64,000 bases of DNA, from the NCBI RefSeq assembly GCF_035582795.1, contig NC_134370.1, positions 53,121,501-53,185,500 of the forward strand, read 5' to 3'. The number at the start of each line of letters is the position of its first letter. Position 1 is the stretch's first letter. A program made the position numbers and the translations under genes. Below, piece by piece: positions 1 to 15,100 of the stretch. The stretch comes from Mycteria americana (lineage: Eukaryota; Chordata; Aves; Ciconiiformes; Ciconiidae). Under the pieces are notes generated by a model. The model was given only the letters and a program-made list of their open reading frames with translations, did not search any database and had not been told where the DNA came from.

Positions 1-38
1 AGCTGAGCACTGAGTATTTCCATGATCTCCCAATATAC

Positions 39-167
39 CTTGAAGTGATTAGTGTGAGTACGCCACACAACCAGGTCAGGAAGTCCCCCTCTGCAATGGC
101 GTAGATCTTTGGAAAGTCGCCTAAAGACACCGCTCAGAAATATTCCTCCAAGGCAAGAGACAAGGCT
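39..167 (-). CDS. FAN1: FAN1 VRR-NUC coding exon, residues 958-1000
   Basis: Encodes [20 protein letters not shown] and [29 protein letters not shown] carries the first metal-binding Asp (D988) of the PD-(D/E)XK nuclease site. Acceptor TCTTGCAG, donor AAG|GTATAT. The next and last exon (family motif VEVKGP) should lie left of the window edge; bases 1-38 are intron. Confidence 0.95.
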
Positions 168-3100
168 CTGCAAGAGAAGGTTTGGTAGTTGGCTTTTTTT
201 AAATTTTGATTTCCTGTACAGCCATTTCCCAACTCTCACAAGAAGATTGTATGGCCCACCTCAGCTTTTTGTTTAGTCACGTGTAACAAGAATCTTAAAT
301 AGATGTTATCTACAGCAACTTTCCCCACTGTGTTCCCAACTGCTGTTGCAGGAAAAGTGACCATATGAGAAAAGAGTAACAGTACTTGGGAGTACTGGGG
401 AGAACGGTGCTGAAGCCCCCCCTCCCACCACTCACCATCAGCCTCGGCTCAGTGCCTCAGTACAAACTGTGAGCGCACTACGGCCATGTGTGATTTAACG
501 GCAAGCCTCATCAAACAGAGTGCCCATTCTGGACAACAGTTACTTACCTGAACTTGCTGGAGGGAAATAAAACGCCCCCAGCTAACTAGTGCTGCTGCTT
601 TTCCCTCCTGAGTGGTCCAGATGTCAGCAATCAACTTTGCCAGTGTCTCTGAGGAAGCTGTATGAAGCTGCTGGAGTCTGGCCTCAATAACATCCCTCCT
701 GTTCTCATAGAAGCTGTCAGTGTATAAATCCAGGGGGAATGTCTGTATGAAAAGGTAAATACAGCTCTGAGGAGCTGCCAGCAAAGCAGCAAGTCCAAGA
801 ATGACAATGCCCTACTTCGTATTTTTTTTATCTCAACTACAAATTCACTCAAACACTGAGTCAATTTAACTTGAACATGTCCAGTGCATAAACCTTTATT
901 AAATGGGAAAAGCTTTGCATATATTTTAACACCCAATGCCAGTGCAACAAATGCTGGCCACATCTTAGCCTGTGCTCTGTTGGTTTTTGACCCGTAGACA
1001 GAGGTTTCTTTCTTACACAACAAAGAGCCAGTCGCTCTCCTAACTCTCCAAGCAGTAATAGTCTAGTCAGGATTTGGAATCAATATCAAGACTGCTCAGC
1101 TACAGTGAGCAGTTTGAGGTGGGAAGAACAAAGCAGTGATGAAACTGGGCAGTATCGCTCAAGCTGCCTAAAAGCAGGGAGCCTTATGCATAGTGCTGAA
1201 CACATTACTATATAAACTCACTGTGGCAATTACTCAATTTTGAACATGACTAAAAAAAGGCTATCAAGTAGTAGCCGAGTGCCATTCTAGCTTTTCAAAA
1301 TCAAATGCAGAGTGCTTAAAAAAAATGGCAAATTTCAGCCTTACATAAACTGCTGCCACAGCTAATCCCACAAAAATACAGCCTAGGAGTAACTGAGAGA
1401 ATCGGGTGCAAGCTTTCAGCTCATCCTTGTTCATGCCTGAGGCTTGTAATAGCTCTCCTCTACATTAATAAGTAAAATCTAGTTTAAAAAAAAGTGAATT
1501 TGCAAATAAGCTGTAAATACTGCGCTTGTTATAAACATACACCTTTTTGTGTTTTGTTTTGTTTCTTTTTTTTTAAGTAGGCGTAATCTGCATATAAGAT
1601 TATATAAAAGGATATTTATTTAGAGCGGCAAGATCTACAGTAAATGGTAGTTTGCACTGACAAAGAATACTTGCTTTTAACACATGAGATTCATACAATT
1701 ACGGCATCTTACAAGAATAGCAGATATTCCACAAGAAGAGTTATTTGTATGAATTCCATTTACCAGTATTTGTATGGCCTTTGGAGCTACAGCAGTCCCC
1801 TTCCTGTCCTGTCTAGGAACCTGCAAGTGCCTTCATGTCCCACCTCAAAATTCCAAAGCAAGAAGGCCACCCATACCTCAGTTCTTTTTGCAAACAGTAT
1901 TCAACCCTAAATTTACTTGGGCAGATGAATACAAGAATCAACTAGTAGAAGACATTTCAAAGAATAGCCATTACTCTGTAGTAAGTTGCCTCTTTTCATC
2001 ATTGAGTAGCTCTCCAAGGATACGACCAAGAACAGACTTATAATCAAGTGCTCGTGGCTTAAGAAATTATTTCAAGACATGACTGTATGCAGACTCATAA
2101 TCCATATCAACATAAAAGAAAAAAATTAGGTTAAGGTTAAACATCAGCTTAGTGGGACAGAGCGCAACCCATGAATTCATAGTTTTGAGTTTAGTCCTCT
2201 TGGCCTAATAAAATAATTGTACTGTTTGATTCTCTAGATTTTTTTTTACATCCTTTGCTTAAGGGACTATGTAAGGATGGCCTTGAGGGAATGTATCTCT
2301 CTCCGCCAATTAAAGAGATATTTGTAGTGGTCACTAATTAGGGAGACAGCCATCTCCAAAACCACCAAGTGATTTTCAACTCAGCCACATGGATTTCTAC
2401 TTCATACTGGTGAAGAAAAATAAAGGGGGGGGGGGGAAGACAAGAAAAACCTGCATGTTTCACCTATAAAGCAAGATGACATTTCTACCTAAGATACATC
2501 ATACTGGTATAAACCTGTAATTTCTTACAGTAGAAATAAATCCAGTTAAGGAAGCAGACGGCACTGGCTGGTCTACCTCTTGGCCAGGGTTCCAATTAGA
2601 AGCAATGGGTTAAGGTGGAACGAAGAAGACAGTTGTCTGGCCTGTTTTAGTTCTACAACATTTGAGATGGCTTTTTAGGGTTTTCTTAGCAAATGTCACT
2701 AAGTGATCAAGTTTTCTAATTGCAGTTATTAAAACTGTTTCTAGCTGTAATTTGTAGGATGTAATGCATTTAGCTAAAAGCCACAAGTTCACCCGGAATC
2801 ATTAATCTTAGGGTGTGGCAGGGAGTTCTTGCTGGGGGTGGGGTGGGGTGTAGTGTTTTTTGCTTGTTTGTTTCTTTGACAAAAAGGAAGGATGATTCCA
2901 AAAGCATGTTGGGGTGGAGTGGGTGGGGGCGTTAACAAACTGGAGTTTAAAAATGTGACTTCCCTTTAAAGGCCATCGAAAAGAAATAGCCTTTTTTTTT
3001 TTTTAATGGAATATGTCATCTTCAAATGAGATGAACAGTGCTATAGTATAGCAGTATTCTTCTACTGACTATAAAGGAAACTTTGACCAGTGAGTTCAGA

Positions 3101-6100
3101 TATAGGATATATGCATTTAGCCAGATGAATCCCACCCTATCTGACAGTCAATCCAGACTTACATAGCAACTAGTTACCGAGGAGCCCTTTAGTAACAAGC
3201 CCAATATAACAAATAATAAAACCAAGCAAACACCAAGATCTGTCTGGAAAGTCCCTCAGAATAAAATGTTAATCTCATTGTGAATAAGATTTTAACATGG
3301 TTACAGAATCTACAGCAATGGGTAAAGACATTAACTAAAGAAAGCCTTTCAAAACTACCTGATAGGAATTTCTGAAAACATCAGGTATGCCATCCATGAA
3401 AATGATATCCCACATTAGAATACCATACAGCGTAATAAATGTTGAGCCTTCCCCATGAATACCTAAAGGGCAAAATTTAATAAAATGGAAACATTAATTT
3501 CTACAGCAATCTCATATGAAGAGGTACTAAATCATCATGACCCAAAACAGAAACATGCTACGTTAAGGTTTATACACAGCTGAAGTCAGTATATACTAAC
3601 ATTGCAGCATCAAGTTGTAAATGCAGTTGTTTACTTCCACAATTTGCTAATGCTATTTCCAGGCTAGTGGCCTACATTTACAGCGTAGGATTAAATTACT
3701 ATGCCCTGTCACAAATAAGGTTTACTGTTCTAACTTTAACAATTTTTAGTACACAAATTTTTTCCATTTTTACAATAAAAAATATACTAATAACAAAATG
3801 TTTATATAGAGATATGTTTTCTATTATACATATACACAAACATGTATCCATACACATACATAGAGCTATCCATATATGTATACATGTATGCATATATATG
3901 TATACATATATGTGCTGCAAAAAGCATTCACCACGAGCAGACCAATGCCCAGCCAGTATACTAAAAATGTAATACATTAATAACAAAATGTGTGTATATA
4001 AAAATGTTTTCTATTACATTTACGTATACACATACATACGTGTATGTATACATCCACATATACAAACACATAAATGTATGTATACATTTACATATATGTG
4101 TAATATAAACCTTTTTTTTATATATACAAACATTTTGTTATTAATATATTACATTTTTGAGTAATACTGGCTGAGCATTGGTCTGCTGGTGGTGAATGAT
4201 TGCTTTTTCAACATCTTTCTTTTTTTTTCCCCACCTTCCCTGTCACACTGAATCGTCTTTATAGCAGCCCATGAGGGTTGTTGGTTTTTTTAATATAGAT
4301 GTATAATATGTATACATACACACACATATGTGCATATATGCATATACATTTATAATATGTATATATACATGTAGGTACACATATGTACACATGTATATAT
4401 ACATAAATGTCTCTATGTTTATATACATAGTGTATGTATGTATATGTGCATATATCTCTATATATACACACGCACATGCATGTGCATATTTTTACATATT
4501 TAAAAAATTGTCGTGGGTTGACCCTGGACAGCAGATAAGCCCACCCACCCAGTCACTTGCTGACTGCTCCTGCTCCAGCGGGCTGGGGGAGACAAGTGGA
4601 AGGGCAAAAGTGAGGAAGAAAAAGGAACAAACAAAACCACAACCCTCAGGGCTTGAGATAAAGACAATTTAACAAGTGATGGGGGGAGGAGAAAGGTGAT
4701 GTAAAAACAATCACTCACCAGCAGACCAATGCTTAGCCAGTCTCCAAGCAACAGCTACTTTGGAAAAACTTATCTTAAAAAAATAACCTGCCCATCTTTT
4801 TGTATTTTGCTTTCTTCCTGTAAAACAGACCTATATATTCTTATTTGTCCATGGCTTTTCACACCTCTTAAGTTGTAAAAATATATGAACAACTACTAAT
4901 AGAGCTGCAAATTAAGCCTTTTCAAAAGAAGTTGCTAAGTGTCTTGCCATGGTATATACTCTTTTCATGTACATCTAGTACCAAAAATCAGTGGACGTTT
5001 ACCTTTCCTTAATGACACTCCCTTAAATTACACTGCTAGCATTTTACCCCTAACAAATAAAATAGCTGTTCACTGATAAGAAAGGCAAAGTCAGTGATTT
5101 TCTGTGGAGATAAAGAAGAAACGTTGTTTTTTTTCCTAAAACACTTCAAAACCACCTTAGGTATATGAAGGCAGCAAATAATTAAAGACCAGGAAGCAGA
5201 TCAGGTGGAAAATACATATTAGAGCATTTTGGTAAGGAAATTACATATTAGAGCCATTTGGGAAGGAAACAGAATGAGCTAAAACTGGTCTATTAACTAA
5301 ACTGGTTAGTAAATTGGTTCTTTACTGCCACAGTTATTTTACCGTAAAAAAAAAAAAAAAGTTACTGTTACCCTGATCAAAACCATTCTGCTTGTAATGA
5401 GTTAACGCCAGCTCCTCAACTGAACACATGACTGTGGATACACTGAAGTCTTCGCCTCCTTCTTCATCACCGATATCCTCCATCAGAAATACAGATTTTC
5501 CCATTCCCATCTGAGGACACATCTTTCCTTTGATTGTAACCTGAACATATTAAAAGAACTACTTACTTTTCAGCATCACATTTAAAAAGCTTTAGCCTAG
5601 GTATTTGAATCTCTCCTAAAACACACATTCCTCCTTTTCAGTCTTCTTAAAATCAGAACTAGACTTTTTTCCAAAAATCAACTGAATAAAATTTAACCTG
5701 CCATTCCCTTGAAATCATTCTGTTTAGCTTTTATAAACTGGCAAATTTTTCATGGAGGATTAAAGAATGGAAGAAAGAATGCAGGTGACTGAGGAGACTG
5801 ATTCTGAACTGAGAAAAAGAAGTGTTGTAGGGACATATGTGGTGACGAGGCCAAGAGAGAAAGTGAGACTCTGCTCTGACTTTGCCCAGATACCATTATC
5901 TTTGCAACAGCAGGGAAAAGAAGGAGTTTAAAAAAAAATCCATTCCAGTATGATGCAAGTGCTATTTGCATAGCATGTATTTAGAGTGCATAACTCCCAA
6001 AGGTTACTAAAAAAAAATTGCCTTTTTTTGAGCCATTAATCTAATGCTGACAACATGCTAAGGTTACTATTACTTCTTCTTACACACAGAATGCTTGGCC

Positions 6101-9100
6101 TGAAGACACCAGAGGCAAGGCACTGATTTGATCAGACTCTTTGGACAGAAAGATTCTGAGAGTGTTGCTGGTAAATCAGTGGAGTTTATAGCTGATCAGA
6201 TTCGTAACATGTATTCAGTAAAGCAATGCAAATTAAATCAGTGTACAGCTGACTAACTTCAGCTAAGCAGGTGACCATTTATTAAATAAGTAGAAATATT
6301 TGTTTACAAGAGGCTTTTGTTTTAGAAACACATTTCTATTTATTTTCCTGCAGCACAAATAAGTCAGAGGCCGGTGCATAGCATGTAACAACAGTTTCCC
6401 AGATTATATTTTCTTGTCAGAAGAAAAAAGACCTCATGAGTTGTTATTTCTCAGAAACCACCAGCAACTTTACTTACATGTGTCACATCCTCCACAGTTA
6501 TGACTGGCAGATCATGAAACAGGCATCTGAACTGCTTGCAGCTTGGAGAGTCTCTGATTCGTAGGGCCCGCTGGTAGAGAGAGAGACGATGCCCAGTTCG
6601 TACAAATGGGTCTGCCAGCCCGTTTCTAATGCAGTCAATGGCCTAGCAAAGGGCAAGGTAACAAGCAATAACTTAGAAAGACCTATACACATCTGTCTGT
6701 TTTATTACTAAGCCCAAAAGATCAATTGATTTAAGGAACACAGAAATATGTATGTAAAAAACAGCATATAAGACAGGGCCACCTTTCTTATTTATGTACT
6801 TCAGTTCTAACTAGTAAGTAGTATTTTGCTCTAGTAGGCTTCTGGATTAAAATTTGCACTAGTACAGTAAAAAGAAATTACTCTCCATCTGTACTGATCA
6901 ATGTAAGATTAAGGAAGTGTAAATCCTACAAAAGTGACCAGAAAAAAGAGTTGGTTCTAAGGTAAATCAGTTTAATATTTTTAAGCCAATTTCTTAACAG
7001 CACATAATATGGAAACAGAAGGACCAGATCAGTTGTGCAAGAATGTACATACAGAACAATTTTAGACCAATGCACTACATGCAGGATTAAATATGGACTC
7101 CAGAAATTAAATCAAATCATGGTTCTGACATACTCTCTTTCTGTGACTTGAGGAAGGCATTTTGTCCTAATTTGTAAATAAGGAACTGAGACTAACTCCT
7201 CCTTTGAACAACTTCTAATTCCCAATCTGGAAAAAGCTTGATATGGGGGTATAAGATGCAGAAGAGACAACTGCAGATGCTTGACAGCCTATAATATTAT
7301 TTCCTTTTAACAGACTTAGAGAATTAAAATGCAACACAAAATACAAGCATTTTAATCCCAATTCTCAATAGCCTTAGTGAGGCAAGGAAGCAACACCAAG
7401 GAAAAAAAAAAGTCATTCTCTGCTTATTTTAAATAACTCTACAACTGCTACTGCTCCTGGACTTAAAACTTTTATCTCTATTTTTCATTGCCAAATTAGT
7501 CAGGTATCTTAGGTGTGTTTAATTAGATTGGTCTTGTCTTTTAGTTAAAAATTGATTTTCAGTCTGACCATACTTCACTGTGACCTAAACAGTCCTACAG
7601 AGTTTCATTTTCCATCATTGACAATATTTTTCCTTTATACGTAACAGACAGGAAAAATGGACTTAATCTCCTGTACTTATAAATCCTCAGATGAGCACCT
7701 GATACAACTACCACCTGCTGTTTCTTGCACAGAAAATTCATGAAACTGCAACTGAGCCCTAAAATGAGTTACACAGTGGCTTCTGCGCCTTGTGGCTCTT
7801 GAAAAGAAAGCCTGTGAAAAGCTGGTGCTGGCTCACAAGGAATTCAAAGGCACAACCTGTACTGCAGCTTGCAGTTTTCTCAGATTCCTTTACACTCTGC
7901 TGCAGAAATCTTTCCAGAGGTGCCAGAAAGTTCTACAGAGACTTACAATAATCCTTGCACACAATCCTTGCCATTCCCATATGGTTATTTTTCTCTCATT
8001 CGGCTACATGCCACCTAATCACTTAGGAAACTCAAAGACCGCTCACCATGTCCACAGTGTTTCTAAACGCCTGAACTGCAAGTTTCTAAAAGACTTGAGA
8101 CTGACAAGTTTACCCACTGCACAAATAATGTGTTTTACTTGTACAAACACACCCTACTGGTGCGTGTGTCCTACTGGAAGGGAAGAGGGCAAATTTCAGC
8201 AAAAGCTAAGACTACCTCAAAACCTCTTCTCCCCTCCTCTGCCTTCCTAAGAGAATTAAAAGACCAGGATAAACATAGCCTGTAATACATGTTGTCTAAA
8301 ACCATTGTTATTATTTACCAGTCTAAGGGTGGTCAGTTACAGTTTATCCTGTAGGACCACAGGAAAAGTTTAAATTTGCTGTTAAAGACTGCTAACCCTG
8401 CCAGAGCTGTGTACAAGTAACAGATTAGAAATGGGGTTGTCTACTGCTTGACCCCTTACAGTAGAAACCCCACACCAAAACTGGTCCAGATATAGAAGAC
8501 AACCTTCTCCCCACTGGCAACAGTTAGCCAAGTACTTAATTCTCTTAGGTTTTTGTTTGAAAACATTAAAAAACTCCTTCCGATCATGTTTGGTTTTTTT
8601 CATTCCTGATACGGCCTCATCATGACTCAGGTTCAGAAACAGAATGTTTACCGCAAGAAATTTCTCTGCTTCTCAGACATTAGGCAAATTTATAAGGCAG
8701 AGCAGCATGGAAGCTGCTACCTGATAACTCCATACAATCCTTCATGCCAAATGGTGTTCTTCTATGCAACAGAAAAAAGCAGGACAACCAAGCATGAGGA
8801 TACACTCAGTATTCAATTTCTTAGGAGAAACTGGTTGCCTAACCTTGGAATTCCTACCAATATCTGCATTTTAGGAGACCCTACCCCGCTGTTCTCCTTA
8901 TATGAAATATTTTAAAAAAATCTTTTCAGACAATGACTGCAGTGTTTCCAGCTTTACAGCATGCAGTTGTGAAGATACCTTCTTAGTGTTTTTCAAGTGC
9001 TGATGTAAATTCAGAGCTAGGCGATCCCACCATCGCCCTCTGCTGTCAGTACAATACACATCCTGAGACAGAAGAGTCTGCAGCTCCTGCACCGCTTCCT

Positions 9101-12100
9101 GTAGCAACAGCATTATATCTTTATTAATTGAGTTAGAAAACGAAGTTGAAGTTTCATTATACAATTAGCTTGTCACTTTCCCTTCTAATTACTGGGTACC
9201 ATAACTTTGTCTCTGCACAATTCAAACCCCATTTTTACTCCAACACCCAATGTATTCAGGTGCGTGGGTGTATCTTAAAAACCCTAGAATATAAATATTT
9301 TTATGTGAACTTAAAGGTTAGCTGCCAAAAATACAGTATTTTTGTCCTTTCTGTATTCCTTATTGTATATGAAAAAGACCTGAATATTACCCATTGCTTT
9401 TTTGCAGAGGCAAAGACTTTTTCAGAATAATCTGGTTTGCTTTAACATGTAAGTCAGAAGCCTTTGGAGATGTTAGCTCCTAAGGTGAAGAGGCAGGGAT
9501 TTCACAGAAGACTTTTCTTCCAAGATTTTCTTATTTAAAAGCAATAACTCAATCTAGTGAAACACAGATATCCTTAAATAACAAAACAACAATGTCTCAG
9601 CAACAGTCTTATGGTATATTACATATGGTCAATCTCCAAAGCATAAGCAGAAGTCAAAACAATTTAAAACTTTCTAAAGCACCCAGAAAAAAAGGCTCTT
9701 TTTCCTTAAAAGTAACCTATTAAGAGAACTGTAGCAAGTCCTGGCAAACATTATTACCATTTTCCAGCCACATCAGAAATGTAAATTGATGTACAATGCT
9801 ACATTAAACGCGTATTCCTATTCACTTCACAACTTTACCTCATACATGTGAAGTCTCTGCAAAATTTCAACACCTTGAGAAAGGATTCTTGTATACACCC
9901 AGCCAACTGTGAAATGTCGCAGATACTCAGGTAAAACTCTGTGATAGCTGAAAGATAAGAGCAGCTCAGATCAATTTAATGATGCCAATTTAAATTCTTA
10001 AAATTCTCTTACTAAGAATACTTACACCTAAAGCATTTACAAAAACTAAATGCCTTATGTATCAAAACTGAACTGAAATGAGTATCCCAGCTACAAAGCC
10101 AAGAACCCAAAGGTATGAAAATAGTTTAGCTGATGTAGCAGGTGTAAGCTGCACTTGCACAGTGTATTTTGCTTTCAACAGCAGTGGAATTATTACTTAG
10201 TAAGTTTTACATCAGATGCAAAACAATGACTTATTACATCATGTTTTGTTACTGCCAACTTGTTCTCGTAAGTCAGAAGGTTAACTTTAGAAACACAGCT
10301 GAACAAAAGAAAAAGGCTAAAACAGGCATTTCCTGCCATGAAAGAAGACTAACAACTTCTGGGTAGGCAGCTCTATGTTTCAGGACAAAGTCTTTTGAAT
10401 ATCTTACTGAAATCAAAATGGGTTTTTCCACTATCTTCAGTATGAAATGGAACAGACCTCCAAATGACCCTCTAGGAATATCGTTTTAAATCAGTTGCCA
10501 TGAAAATGAATATAATGCCAAACATAAGGCTTTAACTTTCAGTGTATCATTAAGCCAGAAAACAAAATAATTGAAGGAAAAACTGATGAAGGATGCTTCA
10601 AAAACAATACACGTTATTTCAGTTCTCAGATCTTTAGTAACGTTTCCTGAATGACACCCACTTGGAAGTTTGAAGAGATGAACAACCCACTATGTTTTCC
10701 CATAACGTTTGCAACATTCTTTTCTTCACAGTGAATTTTAAATTCTGCTTATTGCTATTTGTCTAAAAGCCATAAAAACAAACTATGACGAGGGAAAAAT
10801 AAGGCTCTTGTTCTCCTGCATTGGCACATAGAACAGAAATGTTTTAGTGCTTTATCCTTGCCTACCAATTCATTCCCAAGGTTTTATAAAAAAGGCCTTT
10901 TCACATAATCACTTAAAAGGTAAACAAACAACCAGGAAGTTCAAAGCTTTCAAGAATATTAAAGCTTCTAAATTTACCAAGCTTAAATAATATCACTAGT
11001 CTATAAGCCTCTCTCAAAAGGAAAAGTACCAAAAGTAAGATAATACACTTAATAGTTTCACATGAACACTAGGCTAGTTTCCGGTTTACTACCTCAAAGA
11101 GGGGTGATTTTTCAGTTCGTTCCAGGTTCCTTTAGCACACATATATAGACGATTAGCTTCTTCCCAGTTCCCGTTTACCATTGCAGTGGCTATATCATTT
11201 GACAGATGAGCAGCAGTTGCATACCTAAGGCAAAAAAACATAGTAACTGTATTAGGCTCAAAAAGCATTTATAGTTAAAAGAAATCAATTCCTCCATACA
11301 ATACCTTTTAAAAAAATCCCTTCCAGTCTCCAAAGACATTGAACCATGCAGCCAACTTTATCCTTAATCTTGTAGGATCAGGAGAGTTTACACTAGCAGG
11401 GTACATTATGTTTAACATTACTTATAAACTAGAGAATGTATTTTTTGTTTTGTTCCGAGTCCATTCTAATAATCACCACAGCAAATGAAGAAACAACTTT
11501 CATCAGCAGATGATCATGAAGCAAATAAATATGCTATTTTGGTTCAAAATGCAAGCCACTGCGAATTACAAGTCCCACCTAGATACAAAAATGCATTTAA
11601 CATCACTGCAGAAGTGCACTTCTACCTATTTACATCTGGAGTTCTAAATGATGAATTCTTATTTGCCTACACAAGTAGAGCAGTAAAACTTTTCCAGAAA
11701 TAAACAGATTTCCAAACTGCCAAAGCTCCCCCTACCTGATAAGATCTTCTCTGTCCTGGAAGACCTGTGTTTTCCTATTTATAGTGTAACTGGGGAATAC
11801 CATACGCCCCATGTTTACCATAAGGACTGTGGAGAGCTGGCCCTGACCAGCACTACCAGCTTCTTCATCCTCCATTGACTCAGACAGTGAAAATAGCAGC
11901 AGAATTCGAGAAAAGACAGCCCGAGGGCCTTTACAGACCCTGACAGATTTTCCAGCCAGGTCCTTCACCCTGGAAGGACAAATAAAATTACTATAACAAA
12001 TAATTTTTACCACCACTTATAAAAATTCAAATATACCGAATGAAGTATGAGGATAATTTTGGTTTCAAGCCAATTAACATGTAAACTTTATTTTCCTCGA

Positions 12101-15100
12101 AAGAAGCAGCTTGAGAAACTATATAGTGCATGTAACCTCTAGTGAAAAGCCAAAGAAATGCATTAACTAATAAAAAGTTTAAGGGCCAAACTTCAAGCAG
12201 AATAGAATTGGAACCAACTGCCCTTTGGGTGCAGACACTCCTGTTGCTATACCAGGCAGTACCAAGAAGCAACAAGATGTGGTTTGCTGTTAGGGCAATG
12301 TTTACAGACCACAATTTGAGATCCCTTGTTTTAGGGTATCTCCATTAGCACATCTTCATCCAGCCTTCTCATACAAGACAAGATTTCTGTGACTTGTCCA
12401 CAGGACAGCACAGATTTAAAACAGGATTTTCTCTGATCTCATGGGGTAACTAGTATTTCAGCTGTCAACTACAGCAAAGAGCATTACAACCCCAAAGATG
12501 TTGTGGCTGAGCAAGTAACTATCAGCCTCTTTTCTTGGAGTAGGGAGTAAGCCAGCACCAAGGACTTTTATGGAATGTAACTAATTTTCCCAGGTTCCTT
12601 TCTATTTCCTGAACACGTTTTTTTCTAGCCTTCCTTTGATAGTTTAAGCCAATATTCTGAAAACAATCTGTTTCTGTTAGAGATATTTATACAAATTATG
12701 CATCACGCATCGTCATGTAGTTCAAATATCTAGTATCAAAGAGAAAAAATGAAATCTCAAGTGATTCAAAGTATTTGCATACTAAAGTTTTCTATACCTA
12801 GATTAGAATGAGGGAACAACTGCAACTCCTTAAATGAAAACATCCTTACTTATCACAAAGTCCCAGCATCCTCTAACACAAGATAACCATGGCTGTGGCT
12901 ATGATCACTTCACCTGTTTTCCTGCAGACCAAATGAAGTGCAATGCTACTGGAGACAATGACACCAGGGTGACATACTATTTTTAACAGAATGGGAACCA
13001 CTAGAGCTCCTGCTGTATTCTGAAAACAACAAAGACCAAATAAAATGACTTTAAAGAAGCTAACCATACTATGCAAACCTCCCAGCTGTGAAGCTTTGCA
13101 AGCCCACCACTAAGCTAGCATTAAGCCTCTCTTTTGGCATAAGGAAAGATGAACTTACTGATTCATGTAATAATAATTCTTCATGGAGGGATGATTTTTA
13201 AGTTCTTCTTCCAATACTAGGCCCCTTTTAATACAAGGAATTTTGTGGAAAATCACATGGTAGATTTCAGGGGGTAATATTTGTCCAATAACCATAGCTA
13301 TGCAAAACTTGACAAAGCTTTATATCTCTCATTTGAAAAAGAATACCACAGGAAAGACAAATTATGTTATTGAAGCAAATGCAGTACATAATGGTATCTG
13401 TCAGCTTTCTATGCAACCTGCATTTTGTACAGAGAGGATTCCACAATTACCGAGTTCAGATCCTAGTTCTCCAGCCTACTAGACAAGCTAACTGCTAGAC
13501 AAATAACCTTTGTTTATATGCATTATTATACAAACAGTTATTTTTTGGTATTAGTTACTAAAAGAGGTAACTGCATAAGAAAGCTTATAAGCTCCAGAAC
13601 TGACTTGTACCCTAGCACCAGCACCCTGGCTATTACTTTAGTTCATACTCCTAGACTTCTTGTGGATGTTCCAGCTACAGATCCAGCCCTAAACACCAAG
13701 AATGGGAATGCTGTAATCTCTCCTATTAGGGCAGAATGATACCTTAAACCTGCATCTGGACCCCAGAAGACGTGAAAGTCAAGGGCATCTGATATACACA
13801 GCTGTAACAGCCACGGTGAAAAAATTAACAGGAAAGAAAGAACACTTTGTCAAGCAAACAATCTTTTCCCTTTAAAAACATTGCCGAAAAGGAGGCTCTA
13901 TGCTAAAATACAAAGTCAATCACAAAAAAAGAGATTATTGCTCCCCTCTAATTCTACTAAAAGAGCTTACCCAGCAAACGAACATCAAATAGTTGCTTTA
14001 ATAGGCAATGACTTTCTCTATGTCTTCCTAGATGTTTTTCTGCACTGGTTTTGCTTGAAATAATTCAGAAATGTTTCGCTGTAGAACTGAGTAACTTTGG
14101 AGATAGATAATCATGCCACAGCTGAAAAGCATGACATAGTTTAAAAAAAAGTCTAATATTTACCCTTCTGCTTGACCCACTGTGAATCAAAATTTAATGC
14201 TGCCCTTTTTTATTCATAAATTCACTAAATGCACTCCTCTCTTCAAAAGGCATCTAGACTGAGTCCTTTGAAGCATAACTTACATTTACCTGCAAAATTT
14301 AACTATAAACAGAGTTACCTTTTTAAAATCACTGTCCCAATACCAGCCTGACTCCTGCTGAAGACTGAACGTTGTTTTGCCAACCTCAGAAAATCATCCA
14401 CAAGTAGCTGTTTCTGACCATTTGGGTTTGGCAAGTGGAAGATCTTTGCCAATGTTTTTAGCTCAGGGACTGAAAGCAAATCCAACCCTTCACACAGGTC
14501 TTCCAGTTCAGATTCTAAAAGTAAAATGATCCACATATATTCATTATGTGCTATACATACACACTCAAGCAATAGCTCAAAGTATAGTACATTCATATAA
14601 CCTAGTACTAATCTAATGATCTAGATTCTTCAAACATGTATTATTGATGCTAGCTGGTTCAGCTTGAAATTCAGTCTCTTCACAGGTCCACTATGAAGGA
14701 ACAGAATAATCAGAAAAAAATACTTTTGCAACTTCAAAACAAAAGCAAATACAAAGAAATTCTGCCGAGTTACAAAAAAATGCTGTTCAGAAAAACTTGT
14801 CTTCCTGATGATTAAAACTTTGCCCGTTGCAAAAAAAAGTCCTGCCAGGGAGCAGCAAGAGCAGAGCTGCTCGACAAGGGGGAATGAGCCAGGAGTCAAG
14901 AGTGACCACAGCACTGGCAGTGTCCTCACCAACCCTGGTGCAGTCCCACCGTAAATGAACAGAACGGGCAGAGCAAAAGTCCTGGTAACAGAAGCCACTG
15001 GCAGCCCCAGAAAAGGCATGATGATGAATCAGGTCCAGGGTCGATCTAAGAGACGAGCGGGACATAAGACTAGAGACAAGCCTACAATTTACGTCTGGGA

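Noticed and set aside
2835-2935. G-quadruplex from GGGGGTGGGGTGGGG and a nearby G-rich tract
   Set aside because: Each cluster has only three long G runs within loop distance, so a standard four-run motif is not met.
3667-4477. Tyr/Ile/Cys/His-rich frames
   Set aside because: Translations of CATATA/TGTATA simple repeats.
7792-8250. 152-codon open frame on the plus strand in a FAN1 intron
   Set aside because: No domain, no splice context, ordinary intron composition; a frame of this length is expected by chance in 64 kb.
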